Under the pieces are notes generated by a model, which did no database searches, was not told the DNA's origin, and saw nothing but the letters and a program-made list of their open reading frames with translations. DNA of 64,000 nt from positions 1-64,000 of the forward strand of contig CANRLH010000003.1 of assembly GCA_947631455.1 (NCBI GenBank), read 5' to 3'. Both the position numbers and the translations under genes were made by a program. The DNA is from an uncultured Clostridia bacterium (lineage in GTDB: Bacteria; Bacillota; Clostridia; Oscillospirales; Ruminococcaceae). Shown piece after piece: positions 20,441 to 30,625 of the stretch (positions within the stretch are counted from its first letter, which is position 1; every line of letters starts with the position of its first letter).

Positions 20441-23125
20441 ATGAGAGAGGTGAGTGCGGTGTTTAAACTGTTTGAACACAATCAGGCTGCTTATGATTCT
20501 GTTGTTGAGATGCTGTCTCAGACAGGCAAGGCAGCGGTTATTCACCCCACCGGCACGGGCAAATCCTTCATAGGCTTTAAGCTGTGTGAGGACAATTTGG
20601 ATAAAACCGTATGTTGGCTTTCACCGTCAGAGTATATATTTAAAACCCAGCTTGAAAATCTTAAGGCTTCGGGCGGAAAATCTCCCGATAATATAAAATT
20701 TTTTACTTATGCAAAGCTTATGCAGATGTCACAAAGCGAACTTCATGAGATTAAGCCCGCATATATAATTCTTGACGAGTTTCACCGCTGCGGAGCTGAT
20801 ATGTGGGGCAAGGGCGTTAACAAGCTTCTGACTATGTATAACAAGGCTTTTGTTTTAGGACTTTCGGCTACTTCGATCCGCTATCTGGATAATCAGAGAG
20901 ATATGGCTGACGAACTTTTTGACGGCTGCATAGCTTCTGAAATGACACTTTCTGAAGCTATTGTCCGTGGAATTCTCAGCACACCAAAATACGTTTTGTC
21001 AGTATTTTCATATCAAAAGGATCTGGAAAGATTTGAGGCGCGTATAAAGCGCTCAAGAAATAAAGCGGTCGCAAATGAAGCGGAAAAATATCTTGAAGCA
21101 TTAAAACGTGCTCTTGAAATGTCAGAGGGCTTGGATGAGGTATTTTTTAAGCATATGACCGACCGTACCGGCAAATACATTGTGTTCTGCGCAAGCAGGG
21201 AGCATATGGAGGAGATGATTGGCAAGGCCTATGAGTGGTTTAAAAAAGTCGATCTAAATCCTCACATATACTCTGTGTATTCTGATGACCCAAGGGCGGG
21301 CATTTCGTTTGATGCCTTTAAAAATGACAGCGACAATGATCATCTCAGGCTTTTATACTGTATTGACGCTCTTAACGAAGGCATACACGTAGAAGGCGTC
21401 AGCGGTGTAATCCTTTTAAGACCTACAGTTTCTCCAATTATTTTCAAACAGCAAATAGGTCGGGCGCTATCAGCGAGCAAGGATAAAAAGCCTGTTATCT
21501 TTGATATTGTAAATAATATCAGCGGCCTGTACAGCATTTCAACACTTCAGGATGAAATGCGTGAAATTGTCCGTTATTATCAATATCTCGGAGAGGATCA
21601 CCGTATCGTGAATGATTCTTTTGAGATTTTTGATGAGGTTGAAGAGGCTCGTCGCCTTTTTGACGAGCTTGAGGAAGTCCTGTCTGCATCGTGGGACGCG
21701 ATGTTTGCAGAGGCAAAGCGCTACTTTGATGAATATGGTGACCTTTTGCCGCAGCAGAGCTATGTTACGCAAAACGGAGCAAGACTTGGTCAGTGGATAG
21801 TGACACAGCGAAACAACTATCGTAAGGGATCAGGTATTTCTCCTGCACGGGTAAAGAAGCTTGAATCTATTGGCATGAGCTGGCTTACGCTTCACGAGCG
21901 CATGTGGGAGGATGGCTTTAAGCTCGCAGAGAGCTACTATGAAAAATACGGTAATTTGGATGTTTCACCTCAAAATTCTTCAAGGCTCTCTTTTTGGCTA
22001 ATAAGACAGAGACAGAAATACCGCAAGGGGCAGCTTACCGAAGAACAGTTTAAGCGCCTGTCGCAGCTTGGAATGGTGTGGGAGTCTGAAGATTCGTGGA
22101 ATGCAAAATTTGCTGAGGCAAAGAAATATTTTGAGAATAACGGAAATCTGGATATACCCTCAACGTATACGACCGATGATGGAATCGCACTTGGCGCATG
22201 GTACAGAAGCGTTAAGGATCAGTATCGTACAGGTACTCTTTCAGATGAACGCATACAAAAGCTTGAGTCTATCGGAATGAAATGGACTTCGGTTACAGAC
22301 AGAAACTGGCAGAATTATTTTAACTTGGCCAGAGATTATTTTAAAACTTACGGGAATTTGAATGTTCATGCCGGATATACTGCATCCAATGGCGCTAAAC
22401 TTGGCGTTTGGATCTCCACTCAGAGAAACAGATACAAAAACGGGAAGCTTTCTGATGAGCAAATAGCGATGCTTGAATCAATTGGTATGTCATGGCAGCG
22501 TTTTTTTAGCAAATGGGACGAAGCATACGGTTATGCAGAGGAATATTACGCTGAGCACAAGGATATAAACCCGGCTGCGGGGTTTATTACAAATGACGGT
22601 TTTACGCTTGGCGCGTGGATAGCATCTCAGCGAAGAAAATTTAGCGCAGGAAAGCTCAGCAGAGGCAAAATTGAAAGATTAAACAAGCTTAACATGATAT
22701 GGAATCCGACTGATGCCAGATGGAAAGAGGGATATGAGCATGCTGTTCAATATAGCTGTGCGCATGGAAATCTCAATATTCCATTAACATTTATTTGCGA
22801 TGACGGATATATGCTTGGATCTTGGATAGCGAATCAGCGGACACGACACAGAACAGGCAAGTTGTCAGAAGATAGGATAAAACTGCTTGATAGTCTTGGA
22901 ATGATCTGGAGTGTACAGACAGAAAAGTGGAATTCAGGTTACGATCACGCATTGCAATACTGTGTTGACGGAGGGGGAGTACCTATTCCGAAAAGTTATA
23001 TATCCGGTGACGGATATCCGTTGGGTGAGTGGATCCGCTCACAGGAGAGAAGCTATAAAAAGGGAGTGTTGGATATCGGCAAGGTACAAAAGCTGGCGGA
23101 GATAGGCATTGAATTTGAGACATAA
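20441..23125 (+). CDS. DEAD/DEAH-type helicase with seven C-terminal helicase-associated (HA) repeats
   Basis: Walker A HPTGTGKSFIG, DEFHRCG (DExH), motif III-like LSATS, QQIGRALS motif VI; seven tandem W..(F/Y)..A..Y....G.L.....(Y/F)....G..LG.W...QR..Y..G.L...(K/R)...L...GM.W units. GTG 20459 after agaggtgag is an alternative start. Confidence 0.9.
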   Translation: MREVSAVFKLFEHNQAAYDSVVEMLSQTGKAAVIHPTGTGKSFIGFKLCEDNLDKTVCWLSPSEYIFKTQLENLKASGGKSPDNIKFFTYAKLMQMSQSELHEIKPAYIILDEFHRCGADMWGKGVNKLLTMYNKAFVLGLSATSIRYLDNQRDMADELFDGCIASEMTLSEAIVRGILSTPKYVLSVFSYQKDLERFEARIKRSRNKAVANEAEKYLEALKRALEMSEGLDEVFFKHMTDRTGKYIVFCASREHMEEMIGKAYEWFKKVDLNPHIYSVYSDDPRAGISFDAFKNDSDNDHLRLLYCIDALNEGIHVEGVSGVILLRPTVSPIIFKQQIGRALSASKDKKPVIFDIVNNISGLYSISTLQDEMREIVRYYQYLGEDHRIVNDSFEIFDEVEEARRLFDELEEVLSASWDAMFAEAKRYFDEYGDLLPQQSYVTQNGARLGQWIVTQRNNYRKGSGISPARVKKLESIGMSWLTLHERMWEDGFKLAESYYEKYGNLDVSPQNSSRLSFWLIRQRQKYRKGQLTEEQFKRLSQLGMVWESEDSWNAKFAEAKKYFENNGNLDIPSTYTTDDGIALGAWYRSVKDQYRTGTLSDERIQKLESIGMKWTSVTDRNWQNYFNLARDYFKTYGNLNVHAGYTASNGAKLGVWISTQRNRYKNGKLSDEQIAMLESIGMSWQRFFSKWDEAYGYAEEYYAEHKDINPAAGFITNDGFTLGAWIASQRRKFSAGKLSRGKIERLNKLNMIWNPTDARWKEGYEHAVQYSCAHGNLNIPLTFICDDGYMLGSWIANQRTRHRTGKLSEDRIKLLDSLGMIWSVQTEKWNSGYDHALQYCVDGGGVPIPKSYISGDGYPLGEWIRSQERSYKKGVLDIGKVQKLAEIGIEFET

Positions 23126-23168
23126 GTCATAAAGAATAGGTAATTTGTAACAGATAGTATGTTATAAG

Positions 23169-23930
23169 TTGGTTGTAAAAAAGAAAGGAACTGATGACAA
23201 GGTGTCTAAAGAAATTACAGCAGTTGTTCAGAACGATGCAGTATCGGTTGAGCAGGCAGTTTTGGATGGGACTTTAGTTACAGATATAGTTAATAATGCT
23301 TTACTTAAGCCCCGCGAGTATATTAGTTTTAAGAAAAAGCCGGTATATGATTTTTTTAAGAGAGTATTTGACATTGTTGTTTCGTTGATATGTCTTACCG
23401 TCGGACTTCCGATTTACATAATAATTGCCGCTGTAATAATGATAGACGATTTTGGAAATCCGCTGTTTATACAGGAACGTGTCGGTAAGAAAGGCAAAAT
23501 ATTCAGAATGATTAAGTTCAGAACGATGTATGTGCATTCTGACAGTATGAAGGAAAATTTAATGTCACAAAACGAATATGAGAGCGTTCATTTTAAAATA
23601 CATAATGATCCTAGAATCACGAGAGTTGGTCGGTTTTTGCGCAAGACCTCATTAGATGAGATCACACAAGCTGTCAACCTGCTGACAGGCTCTATGACAA
23701 TAATAGGTCCCAGACCATTTGTAAAGTCGGAACAGGATCAGTTGTCACAGGACAGGCTTTGTGTAAAACCCGGGTTATCAGGTTACTGGCAGATAACGGA
23801 CACAACGCAAATGACAAAAGAAGAACAGTTGGAGCTTGATTATAAATACATAAGAGAAAGATCATTCAAGACAGATATTTCAATTATTATCAAAACGGTT
23901 ATGGTGGTTATTAGACATAAAAACTACTGA
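23169..23930 (+). CDS. Bacterial sugar transferase (undecaprenyl-phosphate sugar-1-phosphate transferase)
   Basis: FFKRVFDIVVSLICLTVGLPIYI...RVGKKGKIFRMIKFRTM...LDEITQAVNLLTGSMTIIGPRPF. Start uncertain (TTG 23169 or GTG 23202). Confidence 0.93.
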   Translation: MVVKKKGTDDKVSKEITAVVQNDAVSVEQAVLDGTLVTDIVNNALLKPREYISFKKKPVYDFFKRVFDIVVSLICLTVGLPIYIIIAAVIMIDDFGNPLFIQERVGKKGKIFRMIKFRTMYVHSDSMKENLMSQNEYESVHFKIHNDPRITRVGRFLRKTSLDEITQAVNLLTGSMTIIGPRPFVKSEQDQLSQDRLCVKPGLSGYWQITDTTQMTKEEQLELDYKYIRERSFKTDISIIIKTVMVVIRHKNY

Positions 23931-23957
23931 TTTTAGCTGTTAGATGGGAGAAACGAA

Positions 23958-25892
23958 ATGAAGGATGTGGAGATATTTGTTCCGGGTAGGCTTTGCTTGT
24001 TTGGAGAGCATTCTGATTGGGCTGGTAGATATACGTTAAACAATCCAGATGTTCTGGCAGGAAAAGCAATAGTTACGGGAATAAATCTTGGCATATATGC
24101 CAATGCACGCACTCATGACAAATTCTCGATAATTTCCATAGATGAAAGTGGAAATACCGTTTCATTTTCGTGCGAAATGAAGTTGGACGTTTTAAAAATG
24201 CACGCAAAGCAGAGCCATTTTTTTTGTTATGCATGCGGAGTAGCTGCATATATGCTTGAGCATTACAAAATAGGCGGTGTGTCAATTAAAATAGACAAGG
24301 TAACTTTGCCTATAAAAAAGGGTTTGTCGTCAAGCGCGGCTATCTGCGTTTTAACTGCAAGGGCGTTTAATGAGCTTTATCATCTTCACATGAGTGTAAA
24401 CGGTGAGATGAATGCTGCTTATAGAGGCGAACTTCTGACAAATTCGCGATGCGGCAGGTTGGATCAGGCCTGTGCATATGGGATACAGCCTGTTTGCTTG
24501 GAGTTTTCAGGCGATGAGATTTCTACAGAAATATTGAAGGTCGGCAAAGATCTGTTCTGGGTTTTTGCTGATTTGAAATCAAAGAAAAATACAAAAAAAA
24601 TTTTGTCAGACTTAAACCGTTCTTATCCATTTCCGCAGACCGAACAGGATATAAAGGTCCATGAGGCTCTGGGTAAGGATAATCATGAGATTATATCAAA
24701 GGTGATCAAGGCTTTGGAAATTGGAGACGCTCAGGAAATCGGTCTTCTGATGACAGAGTCTCAAAGAATTTTTGATGAAAAGATAGCACCAAACTGTTCT
24801 TCTGAATTAACAGCTCCTAAATTGCATTTCGTGCTGAATGACGACACAATAAAAAAGTATTCATATGGCGGAAAAGGCGTTGGTTCACAGGGGGACGGAA
24901 CTATTCAGTTTATTGCAAAAGACCTTGAGTCACAGCACAAGTTGATAGATTATTTAAACGATAAATTAGGATTAAATGCGTATGCGTTTACTTTGCCCTC
25001 AAGCAGCAAAGTGTCAAAGGCAATTATTCCTGTTGCAGGATTTGGAACAAGAATGTATCCGGAAACAAGGTTTGTAAAAAAAGAGTTTTTGCCTGTAGTA
25101 GACAGTAACGGTTTTGCAAAGCCGGTAATTATGTATCTGCTTGAAGAAATAGAGGCTTCCGGAATAGAAGAAATTATATTGATAGTAGGTAAGGACGAGA
25201 TTGAGCAATTTCAGGAAATCTTTAAACCGTTGAGCGAGGAACACCTGAGCAAGCTTCCCCAGAGGGTCCAGGATTATGAAAAGCTGATCGCACGCATCAG
25301 TTCAAAAATTAAGTACGCCGTTCAGGAAGAGCGCCGAGGATTCGGACATGCAGTGTATCAGGCTAAGAAGTTTATTGGTAATGAGCCTGCATTGCTTATG
25401 CTCGGCGACTTCATATACAAAAGCAATCTTAATATAAGCTGCACAAAGCAAACGCTTAATGCTTATAGAAAATCCGGCGGAAAACTGATAGTGTCCATTA
25501 GGGAGACACCTATTGATGACGTTGTTCATTACGGAGTGCTTTTCGGTAAATTTGACACTTATAGAAAGTATCTTATGAATGTTACTGAGATGGTCGAAAA
25601 GCCGAGTGTTGAATATGCTGTGGACAACCTGGGAGTTAAAACGGTAGGTAATAATGCTAAGTACTACAGTACATTCGGTCAATATGTGCTGACACCTGAT
25701 GTTTTTGACTATCTGGAAGAGGATATCAAAGAGCATGACAATAAAAAGGACGATTCAGAAATCCAGCTGACATCAGCGTTGGTCAAGGCGTTGAACAACA
25801 AAGGAATGGTTGGAGTTTTAGTAGACGGAACAAGCTATGATGTCGGTATTCCGAAAGCATACAAAAAGACGATAAGTGAATATGGTAAATAA
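23958..25892 (+). CDS. Fusion protein: N-terminal GHMP sugar kinase and C-terminal UTP-sugar-1-phosphate uridylyltransferase
   Basis: N-term PGRLCLFGEHSDWAGRYT and LPIKKGLSSSAAICVLTARAFN (GHMP motifs); C-term AIIPVAGFGTRMYPETRFVKKEFLPVVD (GalU-like). Confidence 0.88.
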   Translation: MKDVEIFVPGRLCLFGEHSDWAGRYTLNNPDVLAGKAIVTGINLGIYANARTHDKFSIISIDESGNTVSFSCEMKLDVLKMHAKQSHFFCYACGVAAYMLEHYKIGGVSIKIDKVTLPIKKGLSSSAAICVLTARAFNELYHLHMSVNGEMNAAYRGELLTNSRCGRLDQACAYGIQPVCLEFSGDEISTEILKVGKDLFWVFADLKSKKNTKKILSDLNRSYPFPQTEQDIKVHEALGKDNHEIISKVIKALEIGDAQEIGLLMTESQRIFDEKIAPNCSSELTAPKLHFVLNDDTIKKYSYGGKGVGSQGDGTIQFIAKDLESQHKLIDYLNDKLGLNAYAFTLPSSSKVSKAIIPVAGFGTRMYPETRFVKKEFLPVVDSNGFAKPVIMYLLEEIEASGIEEIILIVGKDEIEQFQEIFKPLSEEHLSKLPQRVQDYEKLIARISSKIKYAVQEERRGFGHAVYQAKKFIGNEPALLMLGDFIYKSNLNISCTKQTLNAYRKSGGKLIVSIRETPIDDVVHYGVLFGKFDTYRKYLMNVTEMVEKPSVEYAVDNLGVKTVGNNAKYYSTFGQYVLTPDVFDYLEEDIKEHDNKKDDSEIQLTSALVKALNNKGMVGVLVDGTSYDVGIPKAYKKTISEYGK

Positions 25893-25928
25893 ATTACACG
25901 GGGCAACGGGCCTAAAAGAGGTTTTGTT

Positions 25929-26912
25929 ATGGCAATTTTGATCTGCGGCGGAGCAGGGTATATAGGAAGTCATATCAATAAATTATTGTCAAATAGCGGA
26001 TATGACACTATTGTTTACGACAATCTAATTTACGGTCACAGAGAATCTGTAAAATGGGGTAAGTTTATCAATGCAGATTTAGCGGATACTGAGGCTTTGG
26101 ATAAGGTTTTTTCAGAAAATGATATTGATGCAGTTTTTCATTTTGCAGCATTTGCATATGTTGGCGAAAGCGTTGAAGAGCCATCAAAATATTATGTAAA
26201 TAATGTGTGCAACACAATTAATTTACTTGAAGCAATGCGAAAGTATGGCTGTGATAAAATTGTTTTTTCCTCTACATGTGCTACCTATGGAGTTCCAGAA
26301 AAACTGCCGATTACCGAGGATATGCCACAGAATCCTGTTAATCCATACGGCGCAACAAAGCTTATGGTTGAGCGTATTTTTAAAGATTACAACGTGGCGT
26401 ATGGTTTAAAATTTGTTGTTTTAAGATATTTTAACGCTGCAGGTGCTGATCCAGATATTGAAATAGGTGAGAATCACACTCCTGAAACACATATTATTCC
26501 TTTGGTGATAGATGCTGCTTATAATAAGCGTCCTGACATAAAGGTTTACGGATCGAATTACCCGACTCGTGACGGTACATGTATACGTGATTATATTCAT
26601 GTTACTGACCTTGCTCAGGCACATTTGCTAGCACTTAAGTATCTTGAGCGCGGTGGTAAAAGTGACTTTTTCAATCTTGGAAACGAAAACGGTACATCAG
26701 TACTTGAAGTTATTGAGTCAGTAAAAAGAATCACAGGAAAAGATTTTAAGGTTACGCTGACAGACAGACGAGCAGGTGACCCTCCGATGCTTGTGGGAAG
26801 CAGCAGAAAAGCCAAAGAAATACTTAGTTGGAAGCCAATATACACTGATATTGATACTATTGTTTCACATGCTGTTAGATGGCATAAAAAACTTAATGGA
26901 TCAGAAGAGTAA
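25929..26912 (+). CDS. galE: UDP-glucose 4-epimerase
   Basis: CGGAGYIGSHINKLL, STCATYGVPEKLPITE, NPYGATKLMVERI. Confidence 0.93.
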   Translation: MAILICGGAGYIGSHINKLLSNSGYDTIVYDNLIYGHRESVKWGKFINADLADTEALDKVFSENDIDAVFHFAAFAYVGESVEEPSKYYVNNVCNTINLLEAMRKYGCDKIVFSSTCATYGVPEKLPITEDMPQNPVNPYGATKLMVERIFKDYNVAYGLKFVVLRYFNAAGADPDIEIGENHTPETHIIPLVIDAAYNKRPDIKVYGSNYPTRDGTCIRDYIHVTDLAQAHLLALKYLERGGKSDFFNLGNENGTSVLEVIESVKRITGKDFKVTLTDRRAGDPPMLVGSSRKAKEILSWKPIYTDIDTIVSHAVRWHKKLNGSEE

Positions 26913-26934
26913 AACGGGAGTTGAAGAAATAGAA

Positions 26935-27927
26935 ATGAATATTGTCTATGCAAGTGATGATAATTATGCGGATATTCTCGGAACGTCAATGCTTTCTTTG
27001 TTAGAAAACAACAAAGAAAGCGAGAGTATAGATGTGTATATTCTTGATGATGGTATAAAGGCTGACAACAAAAAAAAATTGCTGTCAATAGCAGAAAAGT
27101 ATAACCGCAAATTGATTTTTGTTTCTATACCAAATCTCCATGCACTTGCGGGAGTAGAAATCCATACAAATGAGAGATGGTCGCTGAGTACATTTTCGCG
27201 TCTTTTCCTTGAAGGACTTCTACCCCAAGAAGTCGAACAGGTAATTTATCTTGACTGTGATATTCTAGTAAATTCTTCGTTGGAGGAGATGTATAACACA
27301 GACTTAGGAGATTACTATTGCGGTGGGGTTGCCGATTGTCTGAGCGATGGTCACAAGGCTAATGTTGGTCTTTCTTCGGACGACTATTATATAAATGCAG
27401 GTGTAATGCTAATTTCACTTAAAAACTGGCGGAAGGCAAAGCTATGCGAAAAATTTATTTCATTTTTGAACAAATACGGTGGAAATACACCTTATGTTGA
27501 TCAGGGAGTCATTAACGGAATAATAGGAAAGAATATTATGCCGTTAAGCCTTAAATATGATGTTTATACTGCTATATTTGATTTTTCTTACAATGATCTT
27601 ATAAAGTATCGTAAACCATCTAAATATTATTCAGAGAAAGAGGTATATGATGCTAAAGAAAATCCAGTAATTATACATTTTACAACGAGTTTCTTATCTC
27701 TTCGTCCGTGGATCGAAAATTGCAATCACCCATATGTCTCAGAGTGGCTTAGGTATAAGGCAATGTCACCATGGGCAGATGCTCCTTTAAGAAAGGACAA
27801 TCGTTCAAAAATTAAGAAGTTAGCAATTGGTATTTATAAATTGTTGCCAAATAGTGTGGCTGTTTGTTTAGCAGGTTTTTTACATGCCAATATCGTGCCA
27901 ATGATCAGGGGATGGAAAAGAAAGTGA
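26935..27927 (+). CDS. Glycosyltransferase family 8 protein
   Basis: MNIVYASDDNYADILGTSMLSLLENN; LDCDILVNSSLEEMY (DxD). ATG 26935. Confidence 0.9.
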   Translation: MNIVYASDDNYADILGTSMLSLLENNKESESIDVYILDDGIKADNKKKLLSIAEKYNRKLIFVSIPNLHALAGVEIHTNERWSLSTFSRLFLEGLLPQEVEQVIYLDCDILVNSSLEEMYNTDLGDYYCGGVADCLSDGHKANVGLSSDDYYINAGVMLISLKNWRKAKLCEKFISFLNKYGGNTPYVDQGVINGIIGKNIMPLSLKYDVYTAIFDFSYNDLIKYRKPSKYYSEKEVYDAKENPVIIHFTTSFLSLRPWIENCNHPYVSEWLRYKAMSPWADAPLRKDNRSKIKKLAIGIYKLLPNSVAVCLAGFLHANIVPMIRGWKRK

Positions 27928-28403
27928 TGGTTTTTAAGATTATATATCATATTAGGTCAGCTATATATGAAATAATATTAAAAATAATTTATAGGTCAAG
28001 GTTTAAGATCGGTAAACAGGTTACATGGAGAAAAGGATTTTCGTTGATGATTTCCGATACCGGTAAAGTAATAATCGGTGATAATTGTTTTTTTAATAAT
28101 TACTGCTCAATAAATTGCATGGAGTCAGTAGTAATTGGAGCAGGGGTTATTATGGGTGAAAATGTTAAGATATATGATCATAATCATATATATTCAGATG
28201 CATATGTGCCTATAAAAAATCAGGGTTATACAAAAGCTCCGGTTAAAATAGGTAATCATTGTTGGATTGGGAGTAATGTAACAATATTAAAGGGCATTAG
28301 CATTGGAAACAATGTTGTTGTCGGTGCAAACTGTTTGATTTATAAAGATATTCCGGACAACAGCGTTGTAATGTCAAGCGAAAAGTTAATTTATAAAATG
28401 TAA
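27927..28403 (+). CDS. Hexapeptide-repeat acyltransferase (LbH/CysE-like)
   Basis: Hexapeptide repeats (IGDNCFFNNYCSINCMESVVIGAGVIMGENVKIYDHNH...IGNHCWIGSNVTILKGISIGNNVVVGA). Confidence 0.88.
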   Translation: MVFKIIYHIRSAIYEIILKIIYRSRFKIGKQVTWRKGFSLMISDTGKVIIGDNCFFNNYCSINCMESVVIGAGVIMGENVKIYDHNHIYSDAYVPIKNQGYTKAPVKIGNHCWIGSNVTILKGISIGNNVVVGANCLIYKDIPDNSVVMSSEKLIYKM

Positions 28404-28480
28404 CATAATGCAGAAGAAAAAAGTGAGTAATTTCTAGAACTAGACAATTATGTTTTTGATTTTTTAAGGTGTTTTAAAAT

Positions 28481-29620
28481 ATGGTAAGTAAAACAATTGT
28501 TCAAAACAACGTGAAAAAATGCGGATTTAAAAGCTTAGTAGAAAACTTGCCTTTTGCAAATAGGCTCATTCTTATTAGTATTATTCCGCTTAGTATTTTT
28601 GTCAAAATAGTTCAGTACAATTTTTTACCTTCAAAGTATTTTTTTGACAGCGGTAGAATATTGAGACTGATGTCTAATAGAGGGGTTAATGCAATAAGTT
28701 TTTCAGGAGACGCATTTAATAATTCTGCTTTGTTATTTAAAAATATAAATTTTTTTAACCTAACTATACTTCTTGAATGGAGTATTTTAATAGCATTTAT
28801 TACAGATATATTTTTATTATATTATTTTCTAAGAAATAAAATCAACAGTAAATTTGAACTAATTGTTACATATAGTTTCTTGGGGCTTTTAAATCTTTAT
28901 GTGTTTAATTTATCAAAAGAAATTATACAGTTTGTCATATTTACATTTATATGTTTAGTTATTAAGAACGAAAGAATTAAGATGCAAATGAAATATGCAC
29001 TAATATGTATAATGCTTATACTTGAAAGTGTATTTTTCAGAACTTATTATGTTTTAATGGCAGCATTATTCATATCTATTTCAATAATATTTTATGTGTC
29101 TTTTAAATCTGACCGTAAAACAGGATTTAGCAAAATATCGTTCTTAGTGATAATAGCTTTAATTGGTATTTATATATTTCTTATAATTTGTGAGTATTTA
29201 ATGCCTGAAGAATATCAGGAACTCTTACAGGTAAGAAACCATATGACATTAGGTAGAATAGGTGATGATTCAGCACAAACATTAATTCTAAATTTGATTC
29301 CTGATAACGGAAATAAGCTATTATTCATTGTAAATTATTTCATCAATTTTGTTCGTATCTTATTTCCTGTTGAGTTAATAGTTAAAGGAGTTTATTACTG
29401 GATTTTTATTGGTTTTCAGTTGTTATGCACATACTGTTTATTTAAAAAATTAAAGTATTATAAAATTCTTTCGGTGAAAGAAAAAATGTGCTTATGCTTG
29501 ATACTTGCATATTATGTTACCGGTGTTTTTTTTGAGCCCGATTTTGGATCTTTTGTAAGGCATGAAGCTGCTACTGCGCCAATATGGTTTGCGTTAGTAA
29601 ATGGCATAAGAGAATTTTGA
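28481..29620 (+). CDS. Multi-pass membrane protein, candidate Wzy-like polysaccharide polymerase
   Basis: 379 aa with many hydrophobic segments in a polysaccharide cluster; no family motif recognised. Confidence 0.55.
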   Translation: MVSKTIVQNNVKKCGFKSLVENLPFANRLILISIIPLSIFVKIVQYNFLPSKYFFDSGRILRLMSNRGVNAISFSGDAFNNSALLFKNINFFNLTILLEWSILIAFITDIFLLYYFLRNKINSKFELIVTYSFLGLLNLYVFNLSKEIIQFVIFTFICLVIKNERIKMQMKYALICIMLILESVFFRTYYVLMAALFISISIIFYVSFKSDRKTGFSKISFLVIIALIGIYIFLIICEYLMPEEYQELLQVRNHMTLGRIGDDSAQTLILNLIPDNGNKLLFIVNYFINFVRILFPVELIVKGVYYWIFIGFQLLCTYCLFKKLKYYKILSVKEKMCLCLILAYYVTGVFFEPDFGSFVRHEAATAPIWFALVNGIREF

Positions 29621-29643
29621 AATATAATGGATGGATATATAAA

Positions 29644-30384
29644 ATGATACCTAAAATTATACACTATTGCTGGTTTGGCAATAACCCTTTGCCTGAGTTT
29701 GCACGTAAGTGTATTGAAAGTTGGAAAAAATATTGTCCCGGATATAAAATTATTGAGTGGAATGAAAAAAATTTTGACATAAATTGTATACCATTTGTAA
29801 AACAGGCTTATGAAGCTAAAAAGTGGGCTTTTGTAACTGATTATGCTCGCTTAAAAATAGTATACGATAATGGTGGCGTTTATTTTGATACAGATGTTGA
29901 ATTAATAAAAGGAATTGATGATTTAGTTAAATTAGACGCTTTTTTAGGAACAGAAGAAGACGAATTAATAAATACCGGATTAGGATTTGGTGCTAAAAAA
30001 AATCATCCTATGATAAAGGAATTAATGGAGGATTATCATTGTAGAATTTTTAACTTTACGGATAAGAACCTTTATGAATTAGCTTGTCCTATCTTAACAA
30101 CTCAAATTTTTGAAAAATACGGATATGTTAAAAATAATTTATTTCAAGTTATTAAAGGTGTGGCTGTTTTTCCTAAAGAATTTTTTGCCCCTATGAGCTG
30201 CCAAACATATGAATTGAATATTACCAACAATACATACTCAATACATCACTATACTGCAAGTTGGAAACCGTTAAAATATAATTACTTAAGAAAGGCTATC
30301 AAGTTATCAACAAGGATATTAGGCAAAAATAACACATTGAAGCTAAAGGAAATAGTGAAGTCAATTCTAAACAAAAATGAATGA
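29644..30384 (+). CDS. Glycosyltransferase with DXD sugar-binding region (Och1/Gly_transf_sug-like)
   Basis: IPKIIHYCWFGNNPLPEFARKCIESWKKYCPGYKIIEWNE...YDNGGVYFDTDVE. Confidence 0.9.
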   Translation: MIPKIIHYCWFGNNPLPEFARKCIESWKKYCPGYKIIEWNEKNFDINCIPFVKQAYEAKKWAFVTDYARLKIVYDNGGVYFDTDVELIKGIDDLVKLDAFLGTEEDELINTGLGFGAKKNHPMIKELMEDYHCRIFNFTDKNLYELACPILTTQIFEKYGYVKNNLFQVIKGVAVFPKEFFAPMSCQTYELNITNNTYSIHHYTASWKPLKYNYLRKAIKLSTRILGKNNTLKLKEIVKSILNKNE

Positions 30385-30625
30385 TTAGATAATGTTTTAA
30401 TTATTATTATTTGTGTTCTTTTAGAGTAGCAGAATTTAGTAATTCGTACGTAAGTAAAAAATACAAATGAGATTTAATAATTTTCTGAGACGATAAGAAA
30501 AGTAAGATATTATCAATTGTCACAGGTCATTAATTTAACTTGTTTTTTGTGTGATATAACTATCTTAAAATGGTTATTAACGTTGCAAATATTTGTTATT
30601 AAAATAGGATTTATGGAGAGAAAAT

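Noticed and set aside
21690-23120. Periodic repetitive DNA that could look like a repeat array or CRISPR
   Set aside because: It is the in-frame seven-fold HA repeat of the helicase; period about 200 bp, diverged at DNA level, no short identical repeats with unique spacers. No CRISPR array was seen in the window.
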